From contig CAVJTH010000007.1 in assembly GCA_963652365.1 (NCBI GenBank), positions 1-64,000 on the forward strand: a DNA stretch of 64,000 nucleotides, given 5' to 3'. Positions 25,888 to 34,278 of the stretch are shown here, one piece after another; the first letter of the stretch is position 1, and every line of letters begins with the position of its first letter. The notes beneath the pieces were generated by a model. That model ran no database searches, was not told where the DNA came from, and saw only the letters and a list, made by a program, of their open reading frames with translations. The DNA is from Hallerella sp963652365 (lineage in GTDB: Bacteria; Fibrobacterota; Fibrobacteria; Fibrobacterales; Fibrobacteraceae). Both the position numbers and the translations under genes were made by a program.

Positions 25888-26775
25888 ATGGCAAAAGAAA
25901 TCAAACCATCCGCAAAGGTCGAAGAACCGGATTTGCTTCCGGCGATGGGCTTGTTCACAATTTTGATTCCGATGCTGCTCTCCATGACGTCGTTCCAGAA
26001 GTTGGCGATCGTTGAAGTCAATCTGCCCGAACGCAGTATGATGCAAATGGACGACCAGACTCCTCCGCCTCCGGACGAGCAAGCATTGAATCTCTCCTTG
26101 GCCATTACAGATGAATATCTCGTTATCGGTGCGCGTGGCGGTTTTCAGCCCAATGTCTATTTCAAGGAATTTTGGGTATTCCGCTGCAAGTCCGATGGGC
26201 AGCTTGTCAAGTATGCTGCCGATGAGGTGAAGTCCGCAATCAAGGCCGGCTCTGCACCGAAGTGCAAGGACGGACGCGAAATGGACAAGGAAAACTACAT
26301 GCACCAGATCGAAAGAATCGATCTCTCCATGATCGAGAAGACTTCGGAAGAAGATCCGGGTCGCTTGTTCTGGGGCATCTACACGTCTCAGGAAGAAAAC
26401 CAGCCGGACAGCATCCTGGTCGATGGCAACAACGCGTTCCTCGCTCTCGCAGGTGAAGGCGATGGCGGATTGACCCCGCCGGGCGCTCTCAAGAAGCCGG
26501 GTGCAGGGGTTGGCGTGGCGACGCTTACGCCGAATTCCGCGCGCAAGCTCAAACCGGAAGATGCCGCGAAGCTGATTCTCTATCCGCTTTCTGCCTACGA
26601 CGAAATCGCAAAACAGCTGATTCAGATTCACACGGCGTTTATCGACCTGGAAGATGTGGACAACATCATCATCGTGGCGAACGACGACGTTCAATTCGAC
26701 AAGATCATCGCCTTGATGGACCGCGCAAAGTCTGCGGGATTTGTCAAGGTCAATCTTGCCAAGCTGGGAGGTTAG
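25888..26775 (+). CDS. Large ExbD/TolR-like protein without the membrane aspartate
   Basis: The 295-residue protein is over twice the usual ExbD length. One N-terminal membrane helix (LLPAMGLFTILIPMLLSM, residues about 16-33) lies in the same place as in ExbD, and VEVNLPE follows as in that family. No Asp or Glu lies within the helix, where ExbD/TolR/MotB carry the proton-binding Asp. The periplasmic part has a Pro-rich turn, an ExbD-like piece and a long insert with Gly/Pro-rich GGLTPPGALKKPGAG. The end IAKQLIQIHTAFID...VANDDVQFDKIIALMD fits the ExbD C-terminal fold. It is probably a structural partner of the next protein. Confidence 0.8.
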   Translation: MAKEIKPSAKVEEPDLLPAMGLFTILIPMLLSMTSFQKLAIVEVNLPERSMMQMDDQTPPPPDEQALNLSLAITDEYLVIGARGGFQPNVYFKEFWVFRCKSDGQLVKYAADEVKSAIKAGSAPKCKDGREMDKENYMHQIERIDLSMIEKTSEEDPGRLFWGIYTSQEENQPDSILVDGNNAFLALAGEGDGGLTPPGALKKPGAGVGVATLTPNSARKLKPEDAAKLILYPLSAYDEIAKQLIQIHTAFIDLEDVDNIIIVANDDVQFDKIIALMDRAKSAGFVKVNLAKLGG

Positions 26776-26778
26776 GAT

Positions 26779-27273
26779 ATGGCTAGAAAAATGCGCAAGT
26801 ACGGAGAGGACGTCCCGTTCTCCTTGACTTCGATGATGGACATGATGACCATCATTCTGGTGTTCCTTATCAAGAACCTCGATGCGGAAGGTCAGCTGAT
26901 CACCCAGGCGGAAAACCTGGTTCTGCCGGTCTCCACGTCAAAGGTGCAGCCCAAGGAGGTTTCGCTTTCCGTGGTGGTCGATGCCGGATATGTCGTGGTG
27001 GACAATCAGAAAATCGTTCCGACCGACGAAGTCAGGCTTCAGGAAGACCTGTTGATTACGCGAGTTGATTCCGTGCTGAAGATTCGGCGCGAAACGGAAC
27101 GCGAACATGCCCTGAAAGCGGGACTTCCGGCGGATGAAGCTGGCAACATCATCATCCAGATTGACAAGAACATCCCTTATGACGTCATGTATAAAGTGAT
27201 GGCGACCTGTGGCTTCTCGGGCTACACGAACATCGCTTTTGCCGTGACGATGAAAAACAACGGGGAGGAATAA
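26779..27273 (+). CDS. ExbD/TolR-family stator protein
   Basis: The 164-residue protein has a short cytoplasmic N-terminus and one membrane helix beginning LTSMMDMMTIILVFLIKNL. Asp21 falls where the essential proton-carrying Asp of ExbD, TolR and AglQ lies. The periplasmic domain ends IIIQIDKNIPYDVMYKVMATC, the standard ExbD fold (D-x-x-x-Y-x-x-V/M). With the ExbB-type channel it should form the ion-driven motor. It starts 3 bases after the previous stop and ends directly before the transducer gene. Confidence 0.92.
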   Translation: MARKMRKYGEDVPFSLTSMMDMMTIILVFLIKNLDAEGQLITQAENLVLPVSTSKVQPKEVSLSVVVDAGYVVVDNQKIVPTDEVRLQEDLLITRVDSVLKIRRETEREHALKAGLPADEAGNIIIQIDKNIPYDVMYKVMATCGFSGYTNIAFAVTMKNNGEE

Positions 27274-28206
27274 ATGGCTACGAAAAAGAAGCTGGATCCT
27301 TTTGTAGAATCCTTGATGCCGGAATCCGACAAGCGTTTTGTCGGAGTCGCGGTAATCTCTGTTCTCGTCGCGGTCTGCTTTTCTCTTTGGGCGTCCATGT
27401 ACGAAGCCGTGGTTGACGAAGTCATCTTCGAGGAAACCGCCGCGGAAGAACTGACGACCACGATGAAGATCGAGGAGAAGAAGGAAGAGAAAAAGGAAGA
27501 AAAGAAAAAGGAAGAGCCGAAAAAGCCTCGCAAGAAAGCCGGTGGTGGCGGAAAGCCTCGTGGAAAGGGACAGCCTAACGCTCCCCAGACACGCGGTGTT
27601 CTCAAGCTCCTGACTGCCCAGACGACAAAGTCCAACTATGCAGCTTACGATCTGATGAAGGACCAAAAGTTCTCCAAGGACATCAACAAGGTGCTGAAGG
27701 ACGTTGCCGGTCTCCAGACAACGGGCAAGACCGTTCTCGGTGGACGTCGCGGCAAGACGGATGGCGGCTTCAATGAAGGCTATGGCGAAGGCGGCTCCGG
27801 CGGTATCGGAGACGGTCTCGGAAGTCTTCTTGGCGGTGGTGGCGGCGGAATTGCCACGCGCGCCAAGGGAACGATCAAGACCCCGTCGGCTCGCGATATC
27901 GACATGGGTGCCGGTGGAGGCTCTCGTAGCGCTGCGGACATCATGAAGGTCGTCCGTCAGCGTACGCCGGGTCTTCGTCACATCTACAACAAGTACCTGA
28001 AGAAGCAGCCCGGGTTTGCCGGCAAGGTAACGCTCCGCTTTACCATTGCGCCGGGTGGCGACATCATCAGCATTTCAATCGCCTCTTCGACGACCGGTTT
28101 CGGCGAGTTCGACAACGCGGTGAAGAATGCGGTGAAGCGCTGGACCTTTAGCAAGATCAAGTCGGGCAATACGACGGTGACGATTCCGTTTACATTCTCG
28201 GAATAG
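27274..28206 (+). CDS. AgmX/TonB-type energy transducer
   Basis: The 310-residue protein has a cytoplasmic N-terminus, one membrane helix (GVAVISVLVAVCFSLWASM, residues about 28-46) and a Lys/Glu-rich stretch (EEKKEEKKEEKKKEEPKK). Gly-rich linkers follow, with a GGGGGG run. The C-terminal domain of about 95 residues is of the AgmX/PglI type (IMKVVRQRTPGLRHIYNKYL, then GKVTLRFTIAPGGDI, then AVKRWTFSK), a TonB-like fold. It should be driven by the ExbB/ExbD motor and contact an outer-membrane or TPR partner. Myxobacterial gliding proteins GltG and GltJ end in this same domain type. Confidence 0.87.
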   Translation: MATKKKLDPFVESLMPESDKRFVGVAVISVLVAVCFSLWASMYEAVVDEVIFEETAAEELTTTMKIEEKKEEKKEEKKKEEPKKPRKKAGGGGKPRGKGQPNAPQTRGVLKLLTAQTTKSNYAAYDLMKDQKFSKDINKVLKDVAGLQTTGKTVLGGRRGKTDGGFNEGYGEGGSGGIGDGLGSLLGGGGGGIATRAKGTIKTPSARDIDMGAGGGSRSAADIMKVVRQRTPGLRHIYNKYLKKQPGFAGKVTLRFTIAPGGDIISISIASSTTGFGEFDNAVKNAVKRWTFSKIKSGNTTVTIPFTFSE

Positions 28207-28220
28207 TCCAGATCTTGGCA

Positions 28221-28266
28221 AAATGAAGAGCCGAAAACGGAGTTTTCGGCTCTTTTCATTTTTTTC
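28221..28266 (+). terminator. Strong terminator after the transducer gene
   Basis: An 18-base arm (28221-28238) pairs with 28242-28259 around a GGA loop. A T-run follows. The A-rich left flank could also serve the opposite strand. Confidence 0.88.
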
Positions 28267-28318
28267 TTGCGAAAAGGGAGCGGATGAATTAGTTTTAGCA
28301 TAAAATAGGAGTTGATTG

Positions 28319-29605
28319 ATGAAAAAGAGAACTGCTGCCGCGTTAGGGCTGACTTTCGGCCTTTTGGGCGTCGGATCGGCGTTTGCCACCTTTGCGCGTG
28401 TCGAATCGATGGGCAAGAATACGACCTACATCATGGACGACGTAAGCATTTTCGACAATCCCGCCAATATCAACCTTTATCCGAATTACCTGATCGGAGG
28501 CTTTGGCGCTTACCTGGACGATGTGGAAACCGGGACGAACAGGGATCCGCAGCATCCGACGTTTGGCGGCATCTTTTCGCTCAGCCTGGGCAGCGAGGAA
28601 TCTCCGGACCCGCGCATCTCGATCGGTGGACTTTTTGGACGCGAAGATTCGGAGCTTTTCCGCTTTCTTCCGACCTATTATGTCGATGACAAGGACCAGG
28701 TCCACGCCTTGCCGAAGACCGTGACGAATTTTGACGGGTTTCTGGGAGGCACGCTTTCGAACGGGAACGCTTTGGGCCTGCATGTCTATATCGCTCACCA
28801 GGACGGCGGATACGAAACGGAAAGCGGCTCTTACCAGGTCGATGCGAATTCCTACGCTTCGGTGATCCGCGCCGATGCCGGTATCAACTTGCAGCTTTCG
28901 AGCACGATCGACTATGAACTTTCCGCCGGTCTAGCCCGAGTGCAATACGGCCCGGAGCACAAGAATTTCTTCGACGATGGGGATTTTTCGTATCTCGTCT
29001 CGTCGCGTGCCTTCTTTACGCTAGATGCGATCGACGGGGAACTGGTTCCGGCGATGAAGGCGCATTTCATCAAGGCTCCGGGAATCAAGGATACGCGGGC
29101 TCAGGTCGGTCTGGGCATCAATGTCGGGCTCGACAGGGGATTTTTCTGGCTGGGCGGCGACTTTGTCTGGAATCGCGAAAAGGCTCGCGACTGGACCTTT
29201 GACTATAAGACCGGGGAGTCAACCTACGATTCGCAGAGCGAAGGCTCCTTCTGGGACGAGCGGAAAGACATCGGGGGCGTTATCAGCTTCGGTATCGAAC
29301 GCAACATCTGGTGGGACTGGTTTGTCATTCGCGTGGGCGGACAGAAGGCGATTCTCTATACGGAATGCGACCAGAATTCGCACAATGCGGGAAAGAGCGG
29401 CATCTGCTCGGACAATGGGACGTTCTTCTCGACGAATCCTGTCGGAAACGGGACGATCGATGACCATATCGGCTGGGGTTTCGGCATCAATGTCGAAGAA
29501 AAGTTGAAGATCGACGTGACGATTGCGGAAGATCTGCTGTTCCGGAATCTTTTCCAGGGAGAGGGACGCTGGTTCTCGCGGGTCGATGCGACCTATTCGT
29601 TCTAG
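28319..29605 (+). CDS. Predicted outer-membrane beta-barrel protein
   Basis: The start is ATG 28319 after ATAGGAG; a TTG one codon earlier is less likely. The 428-residue product has a signal peptide (cleavage near AFA at residue 23) and then MDDVSIFDNPANINLYPNYLIGG, the N-terminal plug-like segment seen in UPF0164/PorV-type barrels. Aromatic alternating strands follow, and the protein ends VDATYSF with the C-terminal Phe expected for BAM substrates. No named family is certain. It follows the motor genes behind a terminator and may be the outer-membrane end of the same machine. Confidence 0.75.
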   Translation: MKKRTAAALGLTFGLLGVGSAFATFARVESMGKNTTYIMDDVSIFDNPANINLYPNYLIGGFGAYLDDVETGTNRDPQHPTFGGIFSLSLGSEESPDPRISIGGLFGREDSELFRFLPTYYVDDKDQVHALPKTVTNFDGFLGGTLSNGNALGLHVYIAHQDGGYETESGSYQVDANSYASVIRADAGINLQLSSTIDYELSAGLARVQYGPEHKNFFDDGDFSYLVSSRAFFTLDAIDGELVPAMKAHFIKAPGIKDTRAQVGLGINVGLDRGFFWLGGDFVWNREKARDWTFDYKTGESTYDSQSEGSFWDERKDIGGVISFGIERNIWWDWFVIRVGGQKAILYTECDQNSHNAGKSGICSDNGTFFSTNPVGNGTIDDHIGWGFGINVEEKLKIDVTIAEDLLFRNLFQGEGRWFSRVDATYSF

Positions 29606-29615
29606 AATCTTTCGT

Positions 29616-29645
29616 GGCGCTGTTTCTTGAAACGGCGCTTTTTTA
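29616..29645 (+). terminator. Terminator after the barrel gene
   Basis: A stem of 9 bp (29617-29625 with 29630-29638) is followed by six T. The T-run merges with the possible promoter of the next gene. Confidence 0.75.
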
Positions 29646-29655
29646 TATTTAAGAT

Positions 29656-30024
29656 ATGTTGCGGTTGCTTGTTGTCCTATTGTCCTGTCTCCTTTTCCTC
29701 GGCTGCTCGGAACCCCGGGGAAACATCGAGGAAAAGCTGTCGGCCTACCTGCAGGACGACTTGAAGTTCATGGTCGCCCAGACGATCAAGGCGAGCGGCG
29801 ATCGCAGCGCGCTTTTGGATTCGCCCTATTACAAGATTCGTGACTTGCGGTTCTTTGACAAGGAACATTCCAAGATGTATTCCGCCTATGCGAATGTGGA
29901 GTTTTTCATCTATCGGGATATCAAGATGTACGAGGAGCGGAAATATCGCTACGACAATACATACCTGCGTTGGGACCGCTATTTGAAAAAGTGGCATTTT
30001 GGAGAGGATGTGGACGGAAAGTAA
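29656..30024 (+). CDS. Small lipoprotein, 122 residues
   Basis: The N-terminus MLRLLVVLLSCLLFLGCSEP is a type II signal with lipobox LFLGC, so Cys17 would be lipidated. The mature part is short and charged, with many Tyr (DSPYYKIRDLRFFD, then ERKYRYDNTYLRWDRY). No family is recognised. No Shine-Dalgarno precedes the ATG, but a TATATT box lies at 29644-29649, 6 bases before it. Transcription could therefore begin at or very near the start codon. It lies just upstream of the mre operon on the same strand. Confidence 0.75.
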   Translation: MLRLLVVLLSCLLFLGCSEPRGNIEEKLSAYLQDDLKFMVAQTIKASGDRSALLDSPYYKIRDLRFFDKEHSKMYSAYANVEFFIYRDIKMYEERKYRYDNTYLRWDRYLKKWHFGEDVDGK

Positions 30025-30080
30025 AAGTCCGTTCCTCTTTTAAGCTATATTTTTAACAAAATCAAGAAAGGAATTTCATT

Positions 30081-31103
30081 TTGTTCGGACTATTCTCTTG
30101 CGATATTGGTGTTGATCTTGGAACGGCAAATACCCTGGTCCATGTTGCTGGGCAAGGGATTGTCATCAACGAACCGACGGTCGTTGCGATGGATCGCAAA
30201 AACGATCGGGTCATTGCGATTGGCAACGAAGCGAAAAAGATGCTGGGACGTACACCGGGGGCAAATGCGGCGATACGACCGATGAAGGATGGCGTCATTG
30301 CCGATTTCCAGCTGGTGGAAATCCTGCTCTCGACGTTTATCAAGCGGGTCCAGAAGTATCCGCTCTTCCTGGTGAAGCCTCGAATCGTCATCGGCGTTCC
30401 CTCGGGAATTACGGAAGTGGAAAAGCGCGCGGTGACGGATGCCGCGAGAATGGCCGGCGCAAAGGAAGTGCACCTGGTGCATGAACCGATGGCCGCGGCG
30501 ATCGGCATGGGCATTCCGGTCGATGGCCCGGTGGGCAACATGATTGTCGATATCGGCGGCGGAACGTCGGATATCGCGGTCATCGCCCTGAGCGGCATTG
30601 TCTGCAACGCGTCCGTTCGTGTCGGTGGCGACGAGATGGACGAAGCGATCGTGAACTATCTGCGCAAGACATACAACCTGACGGTCGATGAAAGTTCCGC
30701 GGAACGCATCAAGATGCAGATCGGCTCGGCGTTCCCATTGGAAGAGGAATTGACGATGGAAGTCAAGGGAGGCGATGTCATGGCCGGGCTTCCGCGTACG
30801 ATGACGATTACGAGCCAGGAAATTCGCGAAGCGCTGAACGAGCCGGTGACGGCGATCGTCGATGCGGTGAAGCAGGCCCTGGCTCTGACTCCGCCGGCGC
30901 TTGGAGCGGACATTCTCGATCGGGGAATCATCATGTCGGGAGGCGGTTCGAAGCTCCGCGGACTCGATGCGCGCATTCGCAAGGAAACGGGACTTTCCGT
31001 AAACGTGATAGACGATCCGCTTCTGTGCGTTTGCAAGGGCGCGGCCCGCATTCTCGAAGACCTCGACAAGTATCGCCCAGTGCTCATCTCTTCCACCGTG
31101 TAA
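30081..31103 (+). CDS. mreB: Rod-shape actin homologue MreB
   Basis: The 340-residue protein starts at TTG 30081 behind GAAAGGA, and no in-frame ATG is near. FGLFSCDIGVDLGTANTLV is the phosphate-1 region of the actin fold. IVDIGGGTSDIAVIAL near residue 155 is phosphate-2, and GIIMSGGGSKLRG near residue 282 is the adenosine motif. MreB filaments guide the elongasome under the inner membrane and set rod shape. It opens the operon mreB-mreC-mreD-mrdA-rodA. The rare TTG start may lower its translation. Confidence 0.96.
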   Translation: MFGLFSCDIGVDLGTANTLVHVAGQGIVINEPTVVAMDRKNDRVIAIGNEAKKMLGRTPGANAAIRPMKDGVIADFQLVEILLSTFIKRVQKYPLFLVKPRIVIGVPSGITEVEKRAVTDAARMAGAKEVHLVHEPMAAAIGMGIPVDGPVGNMIVDIGGGTSDIAVIALSGIVCNASVRVGGDEMDEAIVNYLRKTYNLTVDESSAERIKMQIGSAFPLEEELTMEVKGGDVMAGLPRTMTITSQEIREALNEPVTAIVDAVKQALALTPPALGADILDRGIIMSGGGSKLRGLDARIRKETGLSVNVIDDPLLCVCKGAARILEDLDKYRPVLISSTV

Positions 31104-31120
31104 GGCCTTTCCGATAGAAG

Positions 31121-31957
31121 ATGAAGCTTTTCCGTTTTTTGGGTAGCTTTCTTTCCAAAGGGCATGGGCTTGTACTCTTTCTCGTGCTCTTGGGATTTGG
31201 TTTCGGCATTCGCCACTTGGAAAAGGGAGAAAAGGAGTCGTTTGTCGCCGGGGCGCTTTCTTCGGTCTATTATCCGGCACAGGTGGTCGCCTCTTCGGTG
31301 AACCGCATCCATTCCCTGTCTTACGAAAATGACAGCCTGAAGCGGGAAAACGCCTTGCTGAAAATGGAACGGGACAATCTGCGGGAGGGTCTTGAAGAGA
31401 CGAATCGCTTGCGGGAACTTGTCCATTTTGACAATGTATGGAAGTATTCCATCGTGACGGCTCGCGTGATCGGAAGAAACCCGGGAAGATTCCTGACGAC
31501 CTTCGTGGTAAACCGGGGAACGGAACACGGAATCGACTTGAACATGCCCGTCTTTACGACGCGGGGACTAGTCGGTCGGATTTCCGCGGTTTCGAAAACC
31601 CACGCGAAGGTGCAGCTCTTGCCCGATCCGGCCTTGCATGTTTCCGTGATGGTCCAGAGGACTCGGGTTGTCGGCTTCCTGAACGGAGGGTCCGTGAACT
31701 ATCTGCAGGCGATGATGCCTTCTTACACGGGAGTACGCGAAGGCGATACGATTGTCACGTCGGGACTTGGGGGAATCTATCCGAAGGGAATCGGCGTCGG
31801 TGTCGTGCGATCTCTGCGCAAGGGTGACGTCGAAGTGGTGACAGATCTCGAAATCGATCCGTTCCAGAAATTCATGCGGCTCGAAGAAGTCTTTATCATG
31901 CAGAAGGAACCGGACTGGATTACACAGGAGATGCTTGGCAATGCTGAAGTTCATTAA
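31121..31957 (+). CDS. mreC: Rod-shape protein MreC
   Basis: The 278-residue protein has an N-terminal membrane helix (GLVLFLVLLGFGFGIRHL), a coiled coil (residues about 58-90, YENDSLKRENALLKMERDNL) and a periplasmic beta domain. The domain includes ARVIGRNPGRFLTTFVVNRG and GDTIVTSGLGGIYPKGI, both family hallmarks. MreC links MreB, MreD and PBP2 in the elongasome. It begins 17 bases after mreB, and its 3' end overlaps mreD by 17 bases. Confidence 0.94.
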   Translation: MKLFRFLGSFLSKGHGLVLFLVLLGFGFGIRHLEKGEKESFVAGALSSVYYPAQVVASSVNRIHSLSYENDSLKRENALLKMERDNLREGLEETNRLRELVHFDNVWKYSIVTARVIGRNPGRFLTTFVVNRGTEHGIDLNMPVFTTRGLVGRISAVSKTHAKVQLLPDPALHVSVMVQRTRVVGFLNGGSVNYLQAMMPSYTGVREGDTIVTSGLGGIYPKGIGVGVVRSLRKGDVEVVTDLEIDPFQKFMRLEEVFIMQKEPDWITQEMLGNAEVH

Positions 31958-32432
31958 ACATCTGCTGCTGTTTGTCCTTGCCATGGTCTTGCAGACATCG
32001 CTTGCGTCGTGGATTTCCTTTGGCGGCGTGGAGCCGGATTTCGTCTTGATCTTCGTGGTGGTGATTGCGATTTCCCACGGTCCCGTTTCGGGAATGCTGT
32101 GGGGATTCTTTGCCGGATTTTCCGAGGATGTCTATTCACCGGTGGACTGGCTGGGTGCGCAGACGATTGCGTTCACCTGTGTCGGGTTTGGCGTCGGGCA
32201 GCTGGAGGAAAAGTTTCTCCGGCTGAACCTGGCTTCGAAAGTCGCATTGCTCGGGTTGGCGTTTCTCTTGAACGATCTTGTCTATTACGCGCTTGTCGAA
32301 ATATCCCTGGAGAACGCGGGAACCTTCCTTTTGACGACGACTCTTCCGGAATGCGTCTATACGATGATTTTCGGCTATCTGCTCTTTTACCTGTTGAATC
32401 GCTTCGAACGCAAACAGCGGCATGTCCCTTAA
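31941..32432 (+). CDS. mreD: Rod-shape protein MreD
   Basis: The start is ATG 31941, inside the end of mreC; the TTG two codons before it is less likely. The 163-residue protein has five or six membrane helices. PDFVLIFVVVIAISHGPVSG and GFFAGFSEDVYSP are the typical MreD motifs. It is an inner-membrane scaffold of the elongasome. It overlaps mrdA by 11 bases, which fits translational coupling across the whole operon. Confidence 0.92.
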   Translation: MLKFIKHLLLFVLAMVLQTSLASWISFGGVEPDFVLIFVVVIAISHGPVSGMLWGFFAGFSEDVYSPVDWLGAQTIAFTCVGFGVGQLEEKFLRLNLASKVALLGLAFLLNDLVYYALVEISLENAGTFLLTTTLPECVYTMIFGYLLFYLLNRFERKQRHVP

Positions 32433-34278
32433 GCAAGTCCAGAACGATCTTTCGGTTCGCAACGTCAAGTCGCTTGTCTTCATGGCGACGGTCGGGCTGA
32501 TATTCTTTTGCCTGTCGATTCGGCTGTTCTATCTGCAATCTGTCCGATACGAGCAGAATTTGCAGAGCTCGGACGAGAATCGCTTGCGCCGCGTCGTCTT
32601 GAAGGCGGAACGCGGATTGATTTACGACAGGAACGGAAAGCTCCTGGTGGGAAACAGGCCGTCTTACCAGATCGTCGTGTTGCCCGCGGAAATCCGGAAA
32701 ATGTCGTCCGAAGCGAAGGATTCCCTGTTCAAGCGCCTGATCCATTTAAAAGATTTTCACGGCGAGGCCATCTTTGATTCGGCAGTGGTCGATACGATGT
32801 TTCAGCGGAGCGGTTGGCGGTCGCACGGAACGCTCCGGATTCTGGAAGACGCTTCGGTCGAACAGGTTTCGATTGTCGAAGAACGTTCGGCGGAATTTCC
32901 CGGCGTGACGACCGTTGTGGAATCGAGACGTTCCTACCCTTATGGCACGCTTGCCGCGCATTTGCTGGGATATACCGGGGAAATTTCGGACGAACAGCTG
33001 GAAAGGCCCGAATTCTCCAAGTATTCGGCGGGAGACCGGATCGGGCAGAAAGGGCTTGAAAAACAGTATGACGAAGAGTTCCGGGGCGAGGATGGGGTAA
33101 AGTTTGTCGAGGTCGATGCCTACGGGCGCGAAGTCGGGCATATCGAGGGAATGCAGCATGTTCCCGCGGTTTCGGGCTACGGGATGATTACCACGGTCGA
33201 TCTGGATGTCCAGAAGGCGGCGGAGGAAGCCTTGCCCGATTCGATTCGCGGAGCCGTGGTCGCCATCGATCCGAGAAACGGAGAAATTCTCGCGATGGTT
33301 TCGTCGCCGCGTCTCGATCCGAACATCTTTTCGCTCAAGCGCCGCGAACGCAACAAGGGATGGGCCAAGGTTGCCCTGGATTCGACGCGTCCCCTGATGA
33401 ACCGGGCGGTTTCCGGAGTGTATCCGCCGGCTTCTCCCTTCAAGCTCGTCACTGCGGGCGCAGGGCTGGAAAATGGACTGGTCCGAGGCGTTACGCATTT
33501 TCCGAAGTCTTGCACGGGCGGCTTTACGTTTGGCGCTCGCTACCAGAAATGTTGGGGCGCACATGGGAACCTGGATCTGGTGAATGCGCTGCGTCTTTCG
33601 TGCGACGTGTATTTTTACCAGCTGGGTCTGATGCTCGGCATGGAACGGATCAACGAATTCGGGGGCCGTTTTGGACTCGGGCATTTGCTGGGAATCGACA
33701 TTCCCGGCGAAAAGGGCGGCTGGCTTCCGGATTCCGCCTCGTTCAACGCGCGAAACAGGCGGAACGGTTGGCGGTGGGCGCGCGGCCTGATCTTGAACCT
33801 TGCGATCGGGCAGGGACAGCTTGTGACGCCTCTTCAGGAAGCCGTTCTCGTCGGGGCGATGGCGACGGGAAAGGGCGTCTTTCGCCCTCACCTGATGAAG
33901 GAGCTGCGGGACTTTGACGGCAACGTGGTCGGACGTTACATTCCCGAGAAGATCTTTGACGGCAAGATGAGCGAAATGACTCACGAGACGCTTCTTGCGG
34001 GGCTCGATTCCGTGGTGAATCATCCGGGCGGAACGGGTCGCCGGGCGGCGATTCCGGGCATTCGCGTTGGCGGAAAGTCCGGGTCGGCGGAATGGAAAAA
34101 GGGAGAAAAGACCCACGCCTGGTTTGTGGCGGTCGCTCCGCTTTACGATCCCGAAATCGCCGTGGCCGTTGTCCAGGAAGCTGCGGGCGGCGGCGGAGCC
34201 AAGTCGGCTCCGATTTGCCGGAAGGTGATGGAAGCCTACTTCGCGTCGAAAGGAACTTTGCCGGAGGCGGAAAAATGA
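32422..34278 (+). CDS. mrdA: Penicillin-binding protein 2 (elongasome transpeptidase)
   Basis: The 618-residue class B PBP has one N-terminal membrane helix (LVFMATVGLIFFCLSIRLF). The dimerisation domain begins ERGLIYDRNGKLLVGN, and the C-terminal half is the transpeptidase. Catalytic motifs are SPFK near residue 337 (SXXK, Ser nucleophile), SCD near residue 393 and KSGS near residue 553. It crosslinks peptidoglycan during side-wall growth. The gene overlaps mreD at its start and rodA by 4 bases at its end (ATGA). Confidence 0.96.
   Translation: MSLKQVQNDLSVRNVKSLVFMATVGLIFFCLSIRLFYLQSVRYEQNLQSSDENRLRRVVLKAERGLIYDRNGKLLVGNRPSYQIVVLPAEIRKMSSEAKDSLFKRLIHLKDFHGEAIFDSAVVDTMFQRSGWRSHGTLRILEDASVEQVSIVEERSAEFPGVTTVVESRRSYPYGTLAAHLLGYTGEISDEQLERPEFSKYSAGDRIGQKGLEKQYDEEFRGEDGVKFVEVDAYGREVGHIEGMQHVPAVSGYGMITTVDLDVQKAAEEALPDSIRGAVVAIDPRNGEILAMVSSPRLDPNIFSLKRRERNKGWAKVALDSTRPLMNRAVSGVYPPASPFKLVTAGAGLENGLVRGVTHFPKSCTGGFTFGARYQKCWGAHGNLDLVNALRLSCDVYFYQLGLMLGMERINEFGGRFGLGHLLGIDIPGEKGGWLPDSASFNARNRRNGWRWARGLILNLAIGQGQLVTPLQEAVLVGAMATGKGVFRPHLMKELRDFDGNVVGRYIPEKIFDGKMSEMTHETLLAGLDSVVNHPGGTGRRAAIPGIRVGGKSGSAEWKKGEKTHAWFVAVAPLYDPEIAVAVVQEAAGGGGAKSAPICRKVMEAYFASKGTLPEAEK

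Noticed and set aside
17448..29605. Ordinary Tol-Pal system
   Set aside because: No TolB propeller and no short Pal lipoprotein are present. The transducer has an AgmX-type end, and two giant TPR proteins are included. Kept as an Agl/Glt-like cluster, though a genome check for separate tol genes is needed.
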